Shown here piece after piece: positions 53,801-64,000 of a stretch of 64,000 nt of DNA (the stretch's first letter is position 1; the number at the start of each line of letters is the position of its first letter). The stretch comes from Kibdelosporangium philippinense (GTDB taxonomy: Bacteria; Actinomycetota; Actinomycetes; Mycobacteriales; Pseudonocardiaceae). A program made the translations under genes and the position numbers. The notes under the pieces are model-generated. The model was given only the letters and a program-made list of their open reading frames with translations, did not search any database and had not been told where the DNA came from. Location: the NCBI RefSeq assembly GCF_021390435.2, contig NZ_JAJVCN010000001.1, positions 2,108,001 through 2,172,000 of the forward strand. Direction: 5' to 3'.

Positions 53801-56800
53801 GCCGCCCGTGCGCGTCGCGAAGGCATTTCCCTGACGCCACGGCAGGTGTTCGAGCTTCGGACCCCGGAACGTCTTGCGGCACTGGCACAAGAGACCCAGC
53901 CGACGCCACGGGCCGCGGTGACCGGCGTGGGGGAGATCCCGTGGACGCCGGTAATGCGTGCCCTCGGGGACGACGCGGTGCGCCCGAACTTCGCGCAGGC
54001 GAGGGTCGTCGGCACTCCGGCAGGCTTGAACCAGGACGCCCTCGTGAAAGCCCTGCAGGCGGTGCTGGACGTGCATGACCTGCTGCGGGCCAGGGTGGAG
54101 TCCGACGGACGGCTGATCGTGGCCGAGCCAGGTGCTGTGGACGCGGGCGCCTTGGTCACGCGGGTGGCGGCTGGCGCGGGCAACCTCGACGAGATCGCCG
54201 AAGGCCAGGTCAGCACGGCGATGAGCACGCTGAACCCGTCGGCCGGAATCATGGCGCGGGCCGTGTGGATCGACGCCGGGAACGATGAGCCGGGCCGGTT
54301 GGCATTCGTGGCGCATCACCTGGCAGTCGACGCGGTCTCGTGGGGAATCCTGCTGCCGGACCTGCGTTCGGCCTATGACGCGGTGATCGCCGGTGAGACC
54401 CCTGCCCTGGAACCCGCGACGACGTCGTACCGGCAATGGGCGCTGCGGCTGAGCGAGCAGGCTCGCAGCGACAGCACGGTGGCTGAGCTCGACCAATGGG
54501 TGGCCTTGCTGGACGGCGTCGAACCGGTGCTTGAGCAGCAAACCGGGCAGTCGCACTCGTGGTCCGACGCCCTTTCCGGCCCTGTGGCACGCAACCTGGT
54601 GTCACAGTTGCCCGCGGCATTCCATTGCGGGATCCAAGACGTCCTTCTGGCTGGCCTCGCGGGTGCCGTGGCGCGGGTGCGCGGTGCTGGCGGCGGGCTG
54701 CTGGTGGATGTGGAAGGCCATGGGCGGGAAGCCGCCGATGGCGAGGACCTGCTGCGTACCGTCGGCTGGTTCACCAGCGTGCACCCGGTCCGCCTCGATC
54801 TGGGCGACCTTTCACTGAAGGCCGTCAAGGAACAGGCTCGCGCTGTCCCCGGCGATGGACTTGGCTACGGGCTGTTGCGCTATCTCAACTCTGATACCGC
54901 GGCCCGGCTTGCCGACATGCCGTCCGCGCAGATCGGGTTCAACTACCTCGGCCGGACCAGTCTGTCCCTCAAGAATCCCGCGTGGGAGGTGAGCGGCGAA
55001 GGGCCGCTCGGCGGCGGTCCGGACATGGCCTTGGCCCATCTGGTGGAGGTCGGCGCGGAAGTTCAGGACACGCCAACCGGCCCACGACTGGGGCTCGCCA
55101 TCGATGGCAGGGACATCGACCCCGCGACAGTGCAGCAGCTCGGTGAGGCTTGGCTGGAGATATTGACTGCCCTCGCCGAGGATGCGGGCGCTGGCGGGCA
55201 CACGCCGTCCGACTTCGACCTCGTCGACCTGACGCAGCAGGACGTGGCGGAGCTGGAGGCCGCGGCGCCAGGCCTGACGGACGTCTGGCCATTGTCGCCG
55301 TTGCAGGAAGGCATGCTCTTCGAGCGGGCCTTCGACGATGACGGCGTTGATGTGTACCAGAGCCAGCGGATCCTGGACCTCGACGGCCCGCTCGACGCGC
55401 AGCGGCTGCACGCGGCATGGAACCAGGTGCTCGCCCGGCACCACTCGCTCAGGGCCAGCTTCCACCAGCTCGCATCGGGCCAGACCGTGCAGGTCATCGT
55501 CGGCCAGGTCGATATCCCTTGGCGGGTAGAGGACCTGTCGAACGTCGATGACGCGGACGCGGCCGTCGAACGCCTGCTCGCCGAGGATCAGGCGCAGCGG
55601 TTCGACGTGACCAAGGCGCCGCTGCTACGGCTGTTGCTTATCCGCCTTGCCGCGGACCGGCACCGGCTCGTGCTGACGTCGCACCACGTTGTGCTGGACG
55701 GCTGGTCGACACCGCTCATCCTTGGCGAGGTGTCGACTGCCTACGCGGGTGGTCATGGCACGTCCACACCACCGTCCTACAAGGACTACCTCGCCTGGCT
55801 GAGCCGTCAGGACGAAGAAACGACCCGCTCGGCGTGGCGGACCGAGCTCGCCGGGTCGGACGAACCGACCATTGTGGACATTGACGCGTCCAAGACGATG
55901 GTGCTGCCGGGCCAGCACGCCGAATGGCTGTCCGAAGAGGCCACACGGGCACTCACCGAATTGGCCCGTGGCCACGGTTTGACGTCGAGCACGATCCTGC
56001 AGGCCGCATGGGCGTTGGTGCTGGCGCGCCTGGCTGGCCGGACCGATGTGGTTTTCGGGTCCGTGGTTTCCGGGCGTCCGGCGGACGTGCCGGATGTCGA
56101 GCGGATGGTCGGGATGTTCATCAACACCGTCCCGGTCCGCGTGCGGCTCGACGGCAGCCAGCCGGTGCTGGCGATGGTCAAGGACCTGCAGGCGCGCCAG
56201 TCAGCGTTGACCGAGCACCAGCACATGGGGCTGCCGGAGATCCAGAAGGCCGCGGGGCCGGGCGCGATCTTCGACACCATCGTGATGATCGAGAACTACC
56301 CGCACACCGCCGCTGGACTCGGTGACGACGGCGGCGTCGTGATCAGCGGTGTCGCTACCCGGACCGGCACCAGCTACCCGCTGACGATGAACGTCAGCCT
56401 CGGGGATCGCCTGCGGATCAACGTGTCCTACCGGCCAGACCGGATTGCCGCGGACACGGCCGCTGAGGTCGCCCGGCAGGTCGTGCGCGTCCTGGAACGC
56501 GTGGTGGCGGAACCTTCACTGCCCGTTGGCCGCCTTGGTGTGACGAGCGAATCGACGCGTGCTTCCGTTGTGGAGCAATGGAACTCGACCGGCGAGGCGC
56601 ACGGCGGACCGTCGGTGGTGGAGTTGTTCCGGCAGCAGGTTGGCAAGTCTCCCGACGCGGTGGCGGTCGCGGACGGGGAACGCACGCTGTCCTACGCCGA
56701 CCTCGACCGGGAATCGGATCGGTTGGCGGGGCACCTGGCTGGGCTGGGAGTGCGGCGCGGTGACCGTGTCGGTGTGGTGATGGAGCGCGGCGCGGACCTG

Positions 56801-59800
56801 TTCGTCGCCCTTCTCGCGGTCTGGAAAGCGGGCGCCGCGCAGGTTCCCGTGAACGTGGACTACCCCGCAGACCGGATCGAACAAATGCTTGTCGGCTGCT
56901 CGGTCGCGGTCTGTGGGGAAGCGAGCCGGGTGCCAGATGGGGTCGAGCCGGTGGACGTACTGGCGACCGGGGGAGAACCACCCGCGCTCACGATCGGCGC
57001 GCACGACGTCGCCTACGTGATGTACACGTCGGGCTCGACCGGTGTGCCGAAGGGCGTCGCGGTGCCGCACGGAAGCGTGGCGGCCCTGGCGGGTGACCCA
57101 GGCTGGTCGCAGGGCCCCGACGACTGTGTGCTGCTGCACGCGTCGCACGCGTTCGACGCGTCGCTGGTCGAGATCTGGGTGCCGTTGGTCAACGGAGCCC
57201 GCGTGATGGTCGCGGAACCGGGCGCAGTGGACGCGCAGCGGTTGCGTGAAGCGATCGTCCGTGGCGTGACCACGGTTCACCTGACCGCAGGCGCTTTTCG
57301 TGCTGTGGCGGAGGAATCGCCCGAGTCCTTCACGGGGCTGCGTGAGATCCTGACCGGCGGTGACGCGGTGCCACTCGCATCTGTCGTACGGATGCGCCAG
57401 GCATGCCCGGACGTGCGAGTCCGGCAGCTGTACGGCCCCACCGAGATCACCCTGTGCGCCACGTGGCTTGTCATCGAGCCAGGGGCCGAAACAGGCGACA
57501 CCCTGCCGATCGGCGGGCCGTTGGCTGGCAGGCAGGCGTACGTGCTCGACGCGTTCCTCCAGCCGGTGGCGCCCAACGTGACCGGCGAGCTCTACCTCGC
57601 AGGCGCTGGCCTTGCGCACGGATACGTGGGCAACAACGGATCGACCTCCGAGCGGTTCGTCGCCAACCCGTTCGCTTCCGGTGAGCGCATGTACCGCACC
57701 GGTGACCTGGCGCGCTGGACGGACCAGGGCGAGCTGTTGTTCGCCGGACGGGCCGACTCCCAGGTGAAGATCCGTGGTTACCGCGTCGAGCCCGGCGAGA
57801 TCGAGGCCGCGCTGGCCGAGGTCCCCGCTGTCGCGCAGGCGGTTGTGGTGGCACGGCAGGACCTCGCGGGTGAGAAGCGGCTCTTCGCGTACGTGACTGG
57901 GGAAGCGCTGGATCCTGATGAGGTCCGGGCGCACCTGGCTGCCCGGCTGCCGGAGTTCATGGTGCCGGGCGTGGTGCTGGTCCTTGACAGCTTCCCCTTG
58001 ACGCTCAACGGAAAGATCGACCGCGCGGCCCTGCCTGCCCCTGAGTTCACTGGCAAGTCAGCCGGTCGCGAACCGCGCACCGAGACCGAGCGGCTGTTGT
58101 GCGACCTGTTCGCGGAAATCCTTGGGCTTGACCGGGTCGGCGCCGACGACAGCTTCTTCGAGCTCGGCGGCGACTCGATCCTTTCGATGCGGCTAGCCGC
58201 TCGGGCGCGACGCGAGGACGTCGTCTTCGGTGCCAAGCAGGTCTTTGAGCAGAAGACACCCGCGGGGATCGCGGCGGTTGCCGAGCGCGGCGGACCGAAG
58301 CGGCTCGACCAAACCGACGGCATTGGCGAAGTCGTACTGACGCCGGTGATCAAGGCACTGATCGAACGCGATCCCAGCGCGCTCAACGCAAGCGCGCAGT
58401 GGGTGACCGTCGGTGTGCCCAATGACCTGTCGATCGATGTGCTGACAGCCGGGTTGGCCGCCGTGATCGACACGCACGACATGCTGCGCAGCCGGATCGT
58501 CGAGGGGCCCAGGCTGGTCGTGGCCGACCGGGGAACGGTCGACGCGGTGGTCGAACAGGTCGAGGCTGGTGACCTGGACGAGATCGCCGGTGATGCGGCC
58601 GCAGGGCTCGATCCCGTTGCGGGCGTGATGATCCGGGCGGTCTTGGTCGGTGCAGGCAGGCTTGTCCTTGCCGCGCACCACCTTCTGGTCGACGTCGTGT
58701 CGTGGCGGACCCTGGTGGCGGACCTGCAGGCGGCCTGCGAAGCCATTGCTTCTGGCCGGAGGCCGGAGCTCGATCCGGTGGACGTCTCGTACCGCCGCTG
58801 GGCGCGGACACTGGTCGATCAGGCAGCGCTGCGGACCTCGGAACTGACGACGTGGACCGAGATCCTCGACGGAGCACCATCACGCCTCGGTGAGCTCGAC
58901 CCCAAGCGCGACACCTTCGCGACCGCGGGACGTAAGTCGTGGACGTTGCCGAGGGACAAAGCCGGTGTGCTCGTGGAGAAAGCCACCTCGGCCTTCCACT
59001 GCGGTGTTCACGAAGTGCTGCTGGCGACCCTGGCAGGCGCGGTGACCCACTGGCGCGGTGGCACGGGCGTCGTGGTGGACATCGAAGGCCACGGCCGCCA
59101 GCCGATCGACGAGATGGACCTGTCCCGCACGGTCGGCTGGTTCACCGACATCCACCCGCTGCGCCTGGACGCGACCGGCGTCGACACAGCCGACGCGATC
59201 GCGGGCGGCGTCGCGGCAGGTCGCTTGCTCAAGCAGGTCAAGGAAAACGTGCGTGCCCTGCCCGACGGCGGGCTCGGCTACGGCATGCTGCGCTATCTCA
59301 ACGCCGAAACCGCGCCGGTCCTCGCGGCACTGCCCACGCCGGAGATCGGGTTCAACTACCTCGGCCGTTTCTCGGCCCACACCGGTGACGCCGAGCTCTG
59401 GCAGATCGCGGGAATCTCCGGCGGTGGTTCGGAGCAGGACACGGCATTGCGGCACGTCGTGGAGATCGACGCGGTCGTCACGGACACAGTGGACGGACCC
59501 GAATTCACCCTGAACCTCACCTGGGCCGGGCGAATTCTCGACGAAGCCGATGCGGAATCGCTCGCGCGGGCATGGCTGGACATGCTGACCGGCCTGGCCA
59601 CGCACGTCGACCAAGGCGGCGCCGGGGGACACACGCCATCCGACTTCCCGCTCACCACGCTGACGCAGCAAGAAGTGGCGGAGGTCGAGGCCGCCGTGCC
59701 GAGCCTCGTCGACATCTGGCCGCTTTCCCCGCTGCAGGAAGGCCTTTTGTTCCACGCCGCCGACGAGCGCGGCCCGGACGTCTACGCGAGCATGCGGACG

Positions 59801-62800
59801 CTGGCCATCGACGGCCCGATGGACGTCGCCCGGTTCCGGGCGTCATGGCAGGTTCTGCTGGACCGGCACCCGGCCTTGCGGGCGAGTTTCCACCAGCTCG
59901 AGTCCGGCGAGGCCGTGCAGGCGATCGCCAGCGAGGTCACGCTGGACTGGCAGGAGACCGACCTTTCGCACCTGCCCGAAGCCGAGGCGCTGGCGGAATT
60001 CGACCGTCTCGCGGAGCAGTTGCACGCCGAGCGGTTCGACCTGACCAAGGCACCGCAGCTGCGCCTGCACCTGGTGCGCATCGGTGACCGCAGGCACCAG
60101 TTGGTGTTCACGTCGCACCACATCGTGGCTGATGGCTGGTCGCTGCCACTGATCCTGGTGGACTTGCTGACGGCATACGAGGGCACGACACAGTCTGCTG
60201 CGACCTCGTACCGCGACTTCCTTGCCTGGATCGCTCGCCAGGACAAGGCGGCGGCCAGGGAGGCATGGCGGAGCGAGCTCGCGGGGCTCGACGAGGCGAC
60301 GCACGTCGTACCGCCGGAGTCGATCATCACGCCGATCGAGCCGGACCGCGTCGGCTTCGAGCTCGACACCGAGTTGAGCAAGCGCTTGGTCGAGTTTACT
60401 CGCAGGCACGGTGTCACGGCGAACACGCTCTTCCAGGGAGTCTGGGCGCTGCACCTGGCTCGGCTGACCGGACGCCAGGACGTCGTCTTCGGCGCCGCGG
60501 TGGCCGGGCGGCCACCCGAGATCCCCGGTGTCGAGTCGTCGGTCGGTCTGTACATGAACATGCTGCCGGTCCGGGCCACCCTCACCGGCCAGCAACCGAT
60601 CATCGACATGCTGACGGACCTGCAGGAACGGCAGATCGCGCTGCTGTCGCACCAGCACATCGGACTGAGCGAGATCAACCAGCTCGCCGGTCAGGGCGCG
60701 GCCTTCGACACGATCGTCGTGTTCGAGAACTACCCGCCCCCGCCGCCTCGGTCCGACGGCCCGGACGCGCTTGTCATACGTCCCACCGGAATTCCGAACG
60801 ACACCGGGCACTATCCGATCTCCATGCGCGCGGGCGTGTCGGGGCACGGCGAGTTCATTTACCGGCCGGACGTGGTCAACCGCGCCGAGGCCGAGGAGAT
60901 GCTCGCGGCGATCCTGCGGGCGCTTGAGCAGGTCGTCGCCGATCCGCAGATCCCGGTCGGCCGCGTCGGCCTGATCGGTCCGGAGCAGCGTCGCCTGGTC
61001 GTGGACGAGTGGAACCAGACCGACGCGCCAGTCACAAACGAGACGCTGCCCGCGCTTGTCCGCCAGCAAGCCGAGCAGACACCCGACGCGGTGGCGGTGC
61101 AGGACGCGGCGCGGAGCCTGTCGTACAGCCAGTTGCTGGGCGAGGTAGAGGCGCTGGCACGGCTGCTCGTGGGTTTGGGCGTTCGGCGTGAGAACCGGGT
61201 CGGAGTGCTTGTCGAACGTTCGGCTGAACTGGCCGTGACCCTGATGGGGGTCACGTTCGCTGGCGGAGTGTTCGTGCCGGTCGACCCGGACTATCCCCGT
61301 GAGCGCATCGAGTTCATGCTGGCGAACTCGGCACCGGAAGTGCTTGTGTGCACTAAGACGACTCGCGAGGTTGTGCCCGCGGAGTTTACGGGCACTGTGC
61401 TCGTGCTCGACGAGCTGCCAGCTGCCGATCCGGGCGTGGAATTGCCTTCCGTGGCACCGGAAGACGCGGCGTACGTGATCTACACATCGGGATCGACCGG
61501 TGTGCCCAAGGGTGTCCTTGTCGCCCACTCCGGGCTGGTCAACCTCGGGTACGCGCACATCGAGCGGATGGCCGTGACGTCGTCCTCACGGGTGTTGCAG
61601 TTGTCGGCGATCGGCTTCGACGCCATCGTGTCCGAGCTCTACATGACGCTGCTGGCCGGTGCGACCTTGGTCCTGCCAGACGCGGCGAGCATGCCGCCCC
61701 GGGTGACGCTGGGCGACGCGATCCGCAAGGCGGGCATCACGCACCTGACCGTATCGCCGAGTGTCCTGGCGAGTGAGGACGATCTGCCCGACACCCTGCA
61801 GACCGTGTTGACGGGCGGCGAGGCACTACCGCCCGCGCTGGTGGACCGGTGGTCGCCGGGCCGTCGGGTGATCCAGGCCTATGGGCCGACGGAAACGACC
61901 ATCTGCTCAACGATGAGTGCCCCGCTTTCGCCGGGACACGAGCAGGTTCCGCTCGGTGGGCCGATCTACAACGTGCAGCACTACGTGCTCGACGCCTACC
62001 TGCAGCCGGTGCCGCCCGGGGTGGTCGGCGAGCTGTACATCACCGGCGTCGGACTGGCTCGCGGATACCTCGGACGCCTTGGCCTCACGTCGGAACGGTT
62101 CGTCGCCAGCCCGTTTGCCCCGGGTGAGCGGATGTACCGCTCCGGCGACCTGTTCCGCTGGACCCGGGAGGGCCAGCTGATGTTCGCTGGCCGGGTAGAC
62201 GCGCAGGTCAAGGTGCGTGGCTACCGGGTCGAGCCAGCCGAGATCGAGGCCGTGCTGATCGAGCATCCAGGGGTTGCCCAGATGGCGGTCGCGGTCCGCC
62301 GGGACGGGCCGGGTGACAAGCAGTTGGTGGCGTATGTCGTGCCGTCGGCTGACGCTTCGGACACGCTGACCTCGTCGCTGCGTGAGCTGGCGGCCGAACG
62401 CCTGCCGGAGTACATGATGCCTGCGGCGTTCGTGTCGTTGGACCGGATGCCGTTGACTCCCAACGGGAAGCTCGACCACAAGGCGCTTCAGGCACCCGAC
62501 TTCGCCGCGATGTCAACGAAGCGTGGTCCGAGCACGGCTATGGAGGCGCGGCTGTGCGAGCTGTTCGCGGACGTGCTCGGTCTTGACCAGGTCGGCGTCG
62601 ACGACAGCTTCTTCGAGCTCGGTGGCGACTCGATCACCTCGATGCAGCTGTCCGCCCGAGCCCGCCGCCAAGGGCTGGAACTGACGCCGTGGCAGGTGTT
62701 CGACGAGAAAACGCCGGAACGGCTGGCGGCCATGGTCAAGGAGCTCCAGGTCGAGGAGGAGCCCGCCGAGGCGCCCAAGCCCGCGGCAAGCCCACTCCTT

Positions 62801-62854
62801 GCTCTTTCACCTGACCAGATGAACCAACTCGAGGCCGGACTGGCCGGTGAATAA
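50849..62854 (+). CDS. NRPS, modules 4-6 (C-A-T-E-C-A-T-E-C-A-T): Hpg, Hpg, Tyr/beta-hydroxyTyr
   Basis: 4,001 residues. Module 4: C4 (HHTIMDG near 142), A4 code DIFHLGLLCK (Hpg), T4 Ser978, E4 (about 1029-1440). Module 5: C5 (from about 1477, HHVVLDG near 1612), A5 code DAVHLGLLCK (Hpg), T5 Ser2443, E5 (about 2494-2910). Module 6: C6 (from about 2954, HHIVADG near 3090), A6 code DASTLGAICK (Tyr/beta-hydroxyTyr), T6 Ser3928, no E. The codes and D-D-L pattern are those of residues 4-6 in vancomycin and teicoplanin. E4 and E5 have HHLAVDA and HHLLVDV rather than HHxxxDG, which still fit HHxxxDxxSW. ATG 50849 follows GAGGGA; a TTG at 50846 is less likely. Confidence 0.95.
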   Translation: MAQSRIEEIWPLSPLQAGLLFHAVYDGDGHDFYIGHWILDLAGPVDAARLRTAWEALLTRHAPLRACFRQRKSGETVQIIARQPELPWRVVDLSHLDDASEAVRELAEEDRTTPFDLANAPLLRLTLIHLADDGHRLVVTCHHTIMDGWSLPIVLDELSTLYQGNSELPEVTSYREYLAWLSRQDKEKALSAWAAELRGAEEPTLVAPADPGRAPGIPESVEVELPEDLTQSLDELARRHGLTLNTVVQGAWAMVLAQLAGRTDVVFGAVVSARPPDLPGVEGMVGLFLNTVPVRVRLNGSKPVIELLAELQKRRSSLIPDQFVGLADIQQAAGPGAIFDSLLVFERFHDAPADAKPLGIQVNQGRVAAHYPLTLVAVPRESMLIKLDYLTDLFDEATALSIVERLTSVLGQLTSEITVADVAVTSATERALVVDEWGAAAEAAPNRLALELFDSQVERCSDAIAVVDRDRAMSYGVLAEDAERLAGYLRGRGVRRGDRVAVVVERSHDLIATLLAVWKAGAAYVPVDPAYPLERVKFMLADADPAVVVCTAAYRDAVLDGGTEPIVLDDPPTRQAVSECSHLSVGTTADDVAYVMYTSGSTGTPKGVAVSHGNVAALVGEPGWRVGPDDAVLMHASHAFDISLFEMWVPLVSGARVVLAGSGAVDGAALAAYVADGVTAAHLTAGAFRVLAEESPESVAGLREVLTGGDAVPLAAVERVRRTCPNVRVRHLYGPTEATLCATWLLLEPGHETGSVLPIGRPLAGRRVYVLDGFLRPVPPGVAGELYVAGAGVAQGYLDRSALTAERFVADPFVPHGRMYRTGDLAYWTDEGALAFAGRADDQVKIRGYRVEPGEIEVVLAGLPGVGQAVVLARDEHLIGYAVAEAGHELDPVRLRDQLAETLPEFMVPAAVLVLGELPLTVNGKIDRQALPEPDFASKAGREPATDAERVLCGVFADVLGLERVGVEDSFFELGGDSISSMQVAARARREGISLTPRQVFELRTPERLAALAQETQPTPRAAVTGVGEIPWTPVMRALGDDAVRPNFAQARVVGTPAGLNQDALVKALQAVLDVHDLLRARVESDGRLIVAEPGAVDAGALVTRVAAGAGNLDEIAEGQVSTAMSTLNPSAGIMARAVWIDAGNDEPGRLAFVAHHLAVDAVSWGILLPDLRSAYDAVIAGETPALEPATTSYRQWALRLSEQARSDSTVAELDQWVALLDGVEPVLEQQTGQSHSWSDALSGPVARNLVSQLPAAFHCGIQDVLLAGLAGAVARVRGAGGGLLVDVEGHGREAADGEDLLRTVGWFTSVHPVRLDLGDLSLKAVKEQARAVPGDGLGYGLLRYLNSDTAARLADMPSAQIGFNYLGRTSLSLKNPAWEVSGEGPLGGGPDMALAHLVEVGAEVQDTPTGPRLGLAIDGRDIDPATVQQLGEAWLEILTALAEDAGAGGHTPSDFDLVDLTQQDVAELEAAAPGLTDVWPLSPLQEGMLFERAFDDDGVDVYQSQRILDLDGPLDAQRLHAAWNQVLARHHSLRASFHQLASGQTVQVIVGQVDIPWRVEDLSNVDDADAAVERLLAEDQAQRFDVTKAPLLRLLLIRLAADRHRLVLTSHHVVLDGWSTPLILGEVSTAYAGGHGTSTPPSYKDYLAWLSRQDEETTRSAWRTELAGSDEPTIVDIDASKTMVLPGQHAEWLSEEATRALTELARGHGLTSSTILQAAWALVLARLAGRTDVVFGSVVSGRPADVPDVERMVGMFINTVPVRVRLDGSQPVLAMVKDLQARQSALTEHQHMGLPEIQKAAGPGAIFDTIVMIENYPHTAAGLGDDGGVVISGVATRTGTSYPLTMNVSLGDRLRINVSYRPDRIAADTAAEVARQVVRVLERVVAEPSLPVGRLGVTSESTRASVVEQWNSTGEAHGGPSVVELFRQQVGKSPDAVAVADGERTLSYADLDRESDRLAGHLAGLGVRRGDRVGVVMERGADLFVALLAVWKAGAAQVPVNVDYPADRIEQMLVGCSVAVCGEASRVPDGVEPVDVLATGGEPPALTIGAHDVAYVMYTSGSTGVPKGVAVPHGSVAALAGDPGWSQGPDDCVLLHASHAFDASLVEIWVPLVNGARVMVAEPGAVDAQRLREAIVRGVTTVHLTAGAFRAVAEESPESFTGLREILTGGDAVPLASVVRMRQACPDVRVRQLYGPTEITLCATWLVIEPGAETGDTLPIGGPLAGRQAYVLDAFLQPVAPNVTGELYLAGAGLAHGYVGNNGSTSERFVANPFASGERMYRTGDLARWTDQGELLFAGRADSQVKIRGYRVEPGEIEAALAEVPAVAQAVVVARQDLAGEKRLFAYVTGEALDPDEVRAHLAARLPEFMVPGVVLVLDSFPLTLNGKIDRAALPAPEFTGKSAGREPRTETERLLCDLFAEILGLDRVGADDSFFELGGDSILSMRLAARARREDVVFGAKQVFEQKTPAGIAAVAERGGPKRLDQTDGIGEVVLTPVIKALIERDPSALNASAQWVTVGVPNDLSIDVLTAGLAAVIDTHDMLRSRIVEGPRLVVADRGTVDAVVEQVEAGDLDEIAGDAAAGLDPVAGVMIRAVLVGAGRLVLAAHHLLVDVVSWRTLVADLQAACEAIASGRRPELDPVDVSYRRWARTLVDQAALRTSELTTWTEILDGAPSRLGELDPKRDTFATAGRKSWTLPRDKAGVLVEKATSAFHCGVHEVLLATLAGAVTHWRGGTGVVVDIEGHGRQPIDEMDLSRTVGWFTDIHPLRLDATGVDTADAIAGGVAAGRLLKQVKENVRALPDGGLGYGMLRYLNAETAPVLAALPTPEIGFNYLGRFSAHTGDAELWQIAGISGGGSEQDTALRHVVEIDAVVTDTVDGPEFTLNLTWAGRILDEADAESLARAWLDMLTGLATHVDQGGAGGHTPSDFPLTTLTQQEVAEVEAAVPSLVDIWPLSPLQEGLLFHAADERGPDVYASMRTLAIDGPMDVARFRASWQVLLDRHPALRASFHQLESGEAVQAIASEVTLDWQETDLSHLPEAEALAEFDRLAEQLHAERFDLTKAPQLRLHLVRIGDRRHQLVFTSHHIVADGWSLPLILVDLLTAYEGTTQSAATSYRDFLAWIARQDKAAAREAWRSELAGLDEATHVVPPESIITPIEPDRVGFELDTELSKRLVEFTRRHGVTANTLFQGVWALHLARLTGRQDVVFGAAVAGRPPEIPGVESSVGLYMNMLPVRATLTGQQPIIDMLTDLQERQIALLSHQHIGLSEINQLAGQGAAFDTIVVFENYPPPPPRSDGPDALVIRPTGIPNDTGHYPISMRAGVSGHGEFIYRPDVVNRAEAEEMLAAILRALEQVVADPQIPVGRVGLIGPEQRRLVVDEWNQTDAPVTNETLPALVRQQAEQTPDAVAVQDAARSLSYSQLLGEVEALARLLVGLGVRRENRVGVLVERSAELAVTLMGVTFAGGVFVPVDPDYPRERIEFMLANSAPEVLVCTKTTREVVPAEFTGTVLVLDELPAADPGVELPSVAPEDAAYVIYTSGSTGVPKGVLVAHSGLVNLGYAHIERMAVTSSSRVLQLSAIGFDAIVSELYMTLLAGATLVLPDAASMPPRVTLGDAIRKAGITHLTVSPSVLASEDDLPDTLQTVLTGGEALPPALVDRWSPGRRVIQAYGPTETTICSTMSAPLSPGHEQVPLGGPIYNVQHYVLDAYLQPVPPGVVGELYITGVGLARGYLGRLGLTSERFVASPFAPGERMYRSGDLFRWTREGQLMFAGRVDAQVKVRGYRVEPAEIEAVLIEHPGVAQMAVAVRRDGPGDKQLVAYVVPSADASDTLTSSLRELAAERLPEYMMPAAFVSLDRMPLTPNGKLDHKALQAPDFAAMSTKRGPSTAMEARLCELFADVLGLDQVGVDDSFFELGGDSITSMQLSARARRQGLELTPWQVFDEKTPERLAAMVKELQVEEEPAEAPKPAASPLLALSPDQMNQLEAGLAGE

Positions 62855-62873
62855 CTTCCATAAGGAGCAGATC

Positions 62874-64000
62874 GTGACCGTTGACGACACTCGCGCGAAG
62901 CCGCGCTCCAGTGTGGAAGACGTCTGGCCGCTTTCCCCGCTACAGCAAGGAATGCTCTACCACACGGCCCTCGACGACGACGGCCCGGACACCTACACCG
63001 TGCAGACCGTCTACGGCATCGACGGCCCGCTGGACGCTGATCGCCTGAGGGCCTCGTGGCAGGCTCTCGTGGACCGGCATGCCGCGCTGCGGGCCTGTTT
63101 CCGTTACGTCAGCGGCGCGCAGATGGTCCAGGTCATCGCACGCGGCGCCGAGATTCCGTGGAACGAGACGGATCTTTCCGGCCTCCCGGAGGACATCGCC
63201 GACGACGAGGTGGACCGGCTCGCGGCGCAGGAAGTGGCCGAGCGGCTGCGTATCGAGGTGGCGCCGCTGATGAAGCTGCACCTGGTCCGGCTTGGCCCGG
63301 AGCGTCACCGGCTCGTGCACACGCTGCACCACGTGCTGGTCGACGGCTGGTCGATGCCGATCATCCACCGCGAGCTCGCGGCCATCTACGCGGCAGGCGG
63401 TGACGCGTCCGGGCTTCCGCCCACGGTGTCCTATCGGGACTATCTGGCGTGGCTTGGCCAGCAGGACAAGGACGTTGCCATCGCGGCTTGGCGCAAGGAG
63501 CTCGCCGGGCTGGACACGCCGACCACGGTCGCCCCGGCGGATCCGACCCGCGTGCCGGACATCGACACCACGGTGATCGAGCTGTCCGCGCAGTTGACGG
63601 ACGATCTGTACAAGTTGGCGCGCAGCCACGACCTCACTTTGAACACGGTCGTGCAGGGCGCGTGGGCCGTTGTGCTGTCACAGCTGGCCGGTCGTAACGA
63701 CGTGGTTTTCGGCGCGACGGCGTCGGGTCGGCCAGCTGACCTGCCCGGTGTCGAGGCGATGGTCGGGCAGCTGCTCACCACGCTGCCGGTCCGTGTCCGG
63801 CTCGATGGCGGGCGTCGGGCGGTCGAACTGTTCGCGCAGCTGCAGCGTGACCAGTCCGCACTCATGGCCCATCAGCATCTCGGCTTGCAGGACGTGCAGG
63901 CAGTTGTGGGACCGGGCGCGGTTTTCGACACGCTCGTCATCTACGAGAACTTCCCGCGCAAAGGACTCGGCAAGGCCCCGGACGGCGGCCTTTCGCTGAT
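62874..64000 (+). CDS. NRPS, module 7 (N-terminal condensation domain, partial)
   Basis: Starts at GTG 62874 after AAGGAG (62862-62867), 19 bases past the previous stop, and is cut by the window end after 375 codons. The product has a short docking N-terminus (VDDTRAKPRSSVEDVW) then a condensation domain with PLSPLQQGMLYHTALDDDGP and the active site HHVLVDG (His152-His153). By analogy with BpsC/Tcp12 it continues with an A domain for dihydroxyphenylglycine or Hpg, T7, the oxygenase-recruiting X domain and a thioesterase; none of these is visible here. Confidence 0.9.
   Translation, partial: MTVDDTRAKPRSSVEDVWPLSPLQQGMLYHTALDDDGPDTYTVQTVYGIDGPLDADRLRASWQALVDRHAALRACFRYVSGAQMVQVIARGAEIPWNETDLSGLPEDIADDEVDRLAAQEVAERLRIEVAPLMKLHLVRLGPERHRLVHTLHHVLVDGWSMPIIHRELAAIYAAGGDASGLPPTVSYRDYLAWLGQQDKDVAIAAWRKELAGLDTPTTVAPADPTRVPDIDTTVIELSAQLTDDLYKLARSHDLTLNTVVQGAWAVVLSQLAGRNDVVFGATASGRPADLPGVEAMVGQLLTTLPVRVRLDGGRRAVELFAQLQRDQSALMAHQHLGLQDVQAVVGPGAVFDTLVIYENFPRKGLGKAPDGGLSL

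Noticed and set aside
1..64000. tRNA or rRNA genes
   Set aside because: I saw no cloverleaf-like or rRNA-like segment by reading, but weak tRNA genes could be missed without a covariance search.

Overview
The window is high-GC actinomycete DNA, most likely from the Pseudonocardiales (Amycolatopsis/Kibdelosporangium-like). The evidence is GTG/TTG starts, ATGA-overlapping operons, VanR/VanS-type regulators, type VII-secretion-style toxin genes, and a glycopeptide-antibiotic gene order typical of that group. The species cannot be fixed from sequence alone. Roughly the first 27 kb is accessory and scarred; the last 30 kb is an orderly biosynthetic cluster. || 1-7.0 kb: a peptide-transporter permease pair (dppB/dppC type, minus strand, dppC running off the left edge) is followed by a mosaic of decayed genes and three insertion sequences. 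These are an IS1380-like element that cuts off a truncated hypothetical gene, an IS630 element with a -1 slippery heptamer and clear terminal repeats, and an IS5-like transposase. || 7.0-17.6 kb: a polymorphic-toxin-like locus is built around one intact gene of about 3,275 codons. Its product has an alpha-helical WXG100-like N-terminus, Gly-rich and Pro/Gln-rich linkers, and three OTU-like units of which only the last keeps a Cys/His pair. The flanking accessory genes (YbaB/EbfC-like, T7SS-associated, a second toxin N-terminus) are frameshifted or truncated. || 17.6-27.1 kb: three mobile elements are nested inside one another. An IS21 element has its istA split by a large-serine-recombinase element. 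That element's recombinase gene is in turn split by a 3,400-bp trio of tyrosine recombinases (RIT-type) with 82-bp perfect terminal inverted repeats. Removing each insert in silico restores the interrupted reading frame. The IS21 copy joins two unrelated truncated genes with no target duplication, so the locus has been rearranged. || 27.1-33.4 kb: ordinary chromosomal genes on the minus strand: a truncated ABC ATPase with a 28-bp palindromic operator, an acidic Asp23/Gls24 protein, a TrmO-like tRNA methyltransferase, a GMC oxidoreductase, and a VanR/VanS-like two-component system. || 34.4-64 kb: the left part of a glycopeptide antibiotic cluster, all on the plus strand: StrR/Bbr-type activator (with a consensus-matching operator upstream), a mini LuxR-type protein, Na+/H+ antiporter, prephenate dehydrogenase, ABC exporter, and four NRPS genes covering modules 1-2, 3, 4-6 and the start of 7. 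Prephenate dehydrogenase makes the precursor of Tyr and 4-hydroxyphenylglycine (Hpg), the NRPSs assemble the heptapeptide, and the ABC protein exports it. Read directly from the A domains, the predicted peptide is Hpg-Tyr/Bht-Hpg-Hpg-Hpg-Tyr/Bht-(residue 7 outside the window), with epimerisation at residues 2, 4 and 5. Identical codes in modules 1 and 3 point to Hpg at position 3, an avoparcin-like (type II) backbone, rather than the dihydroxyphenylglycine of teicoplanin.
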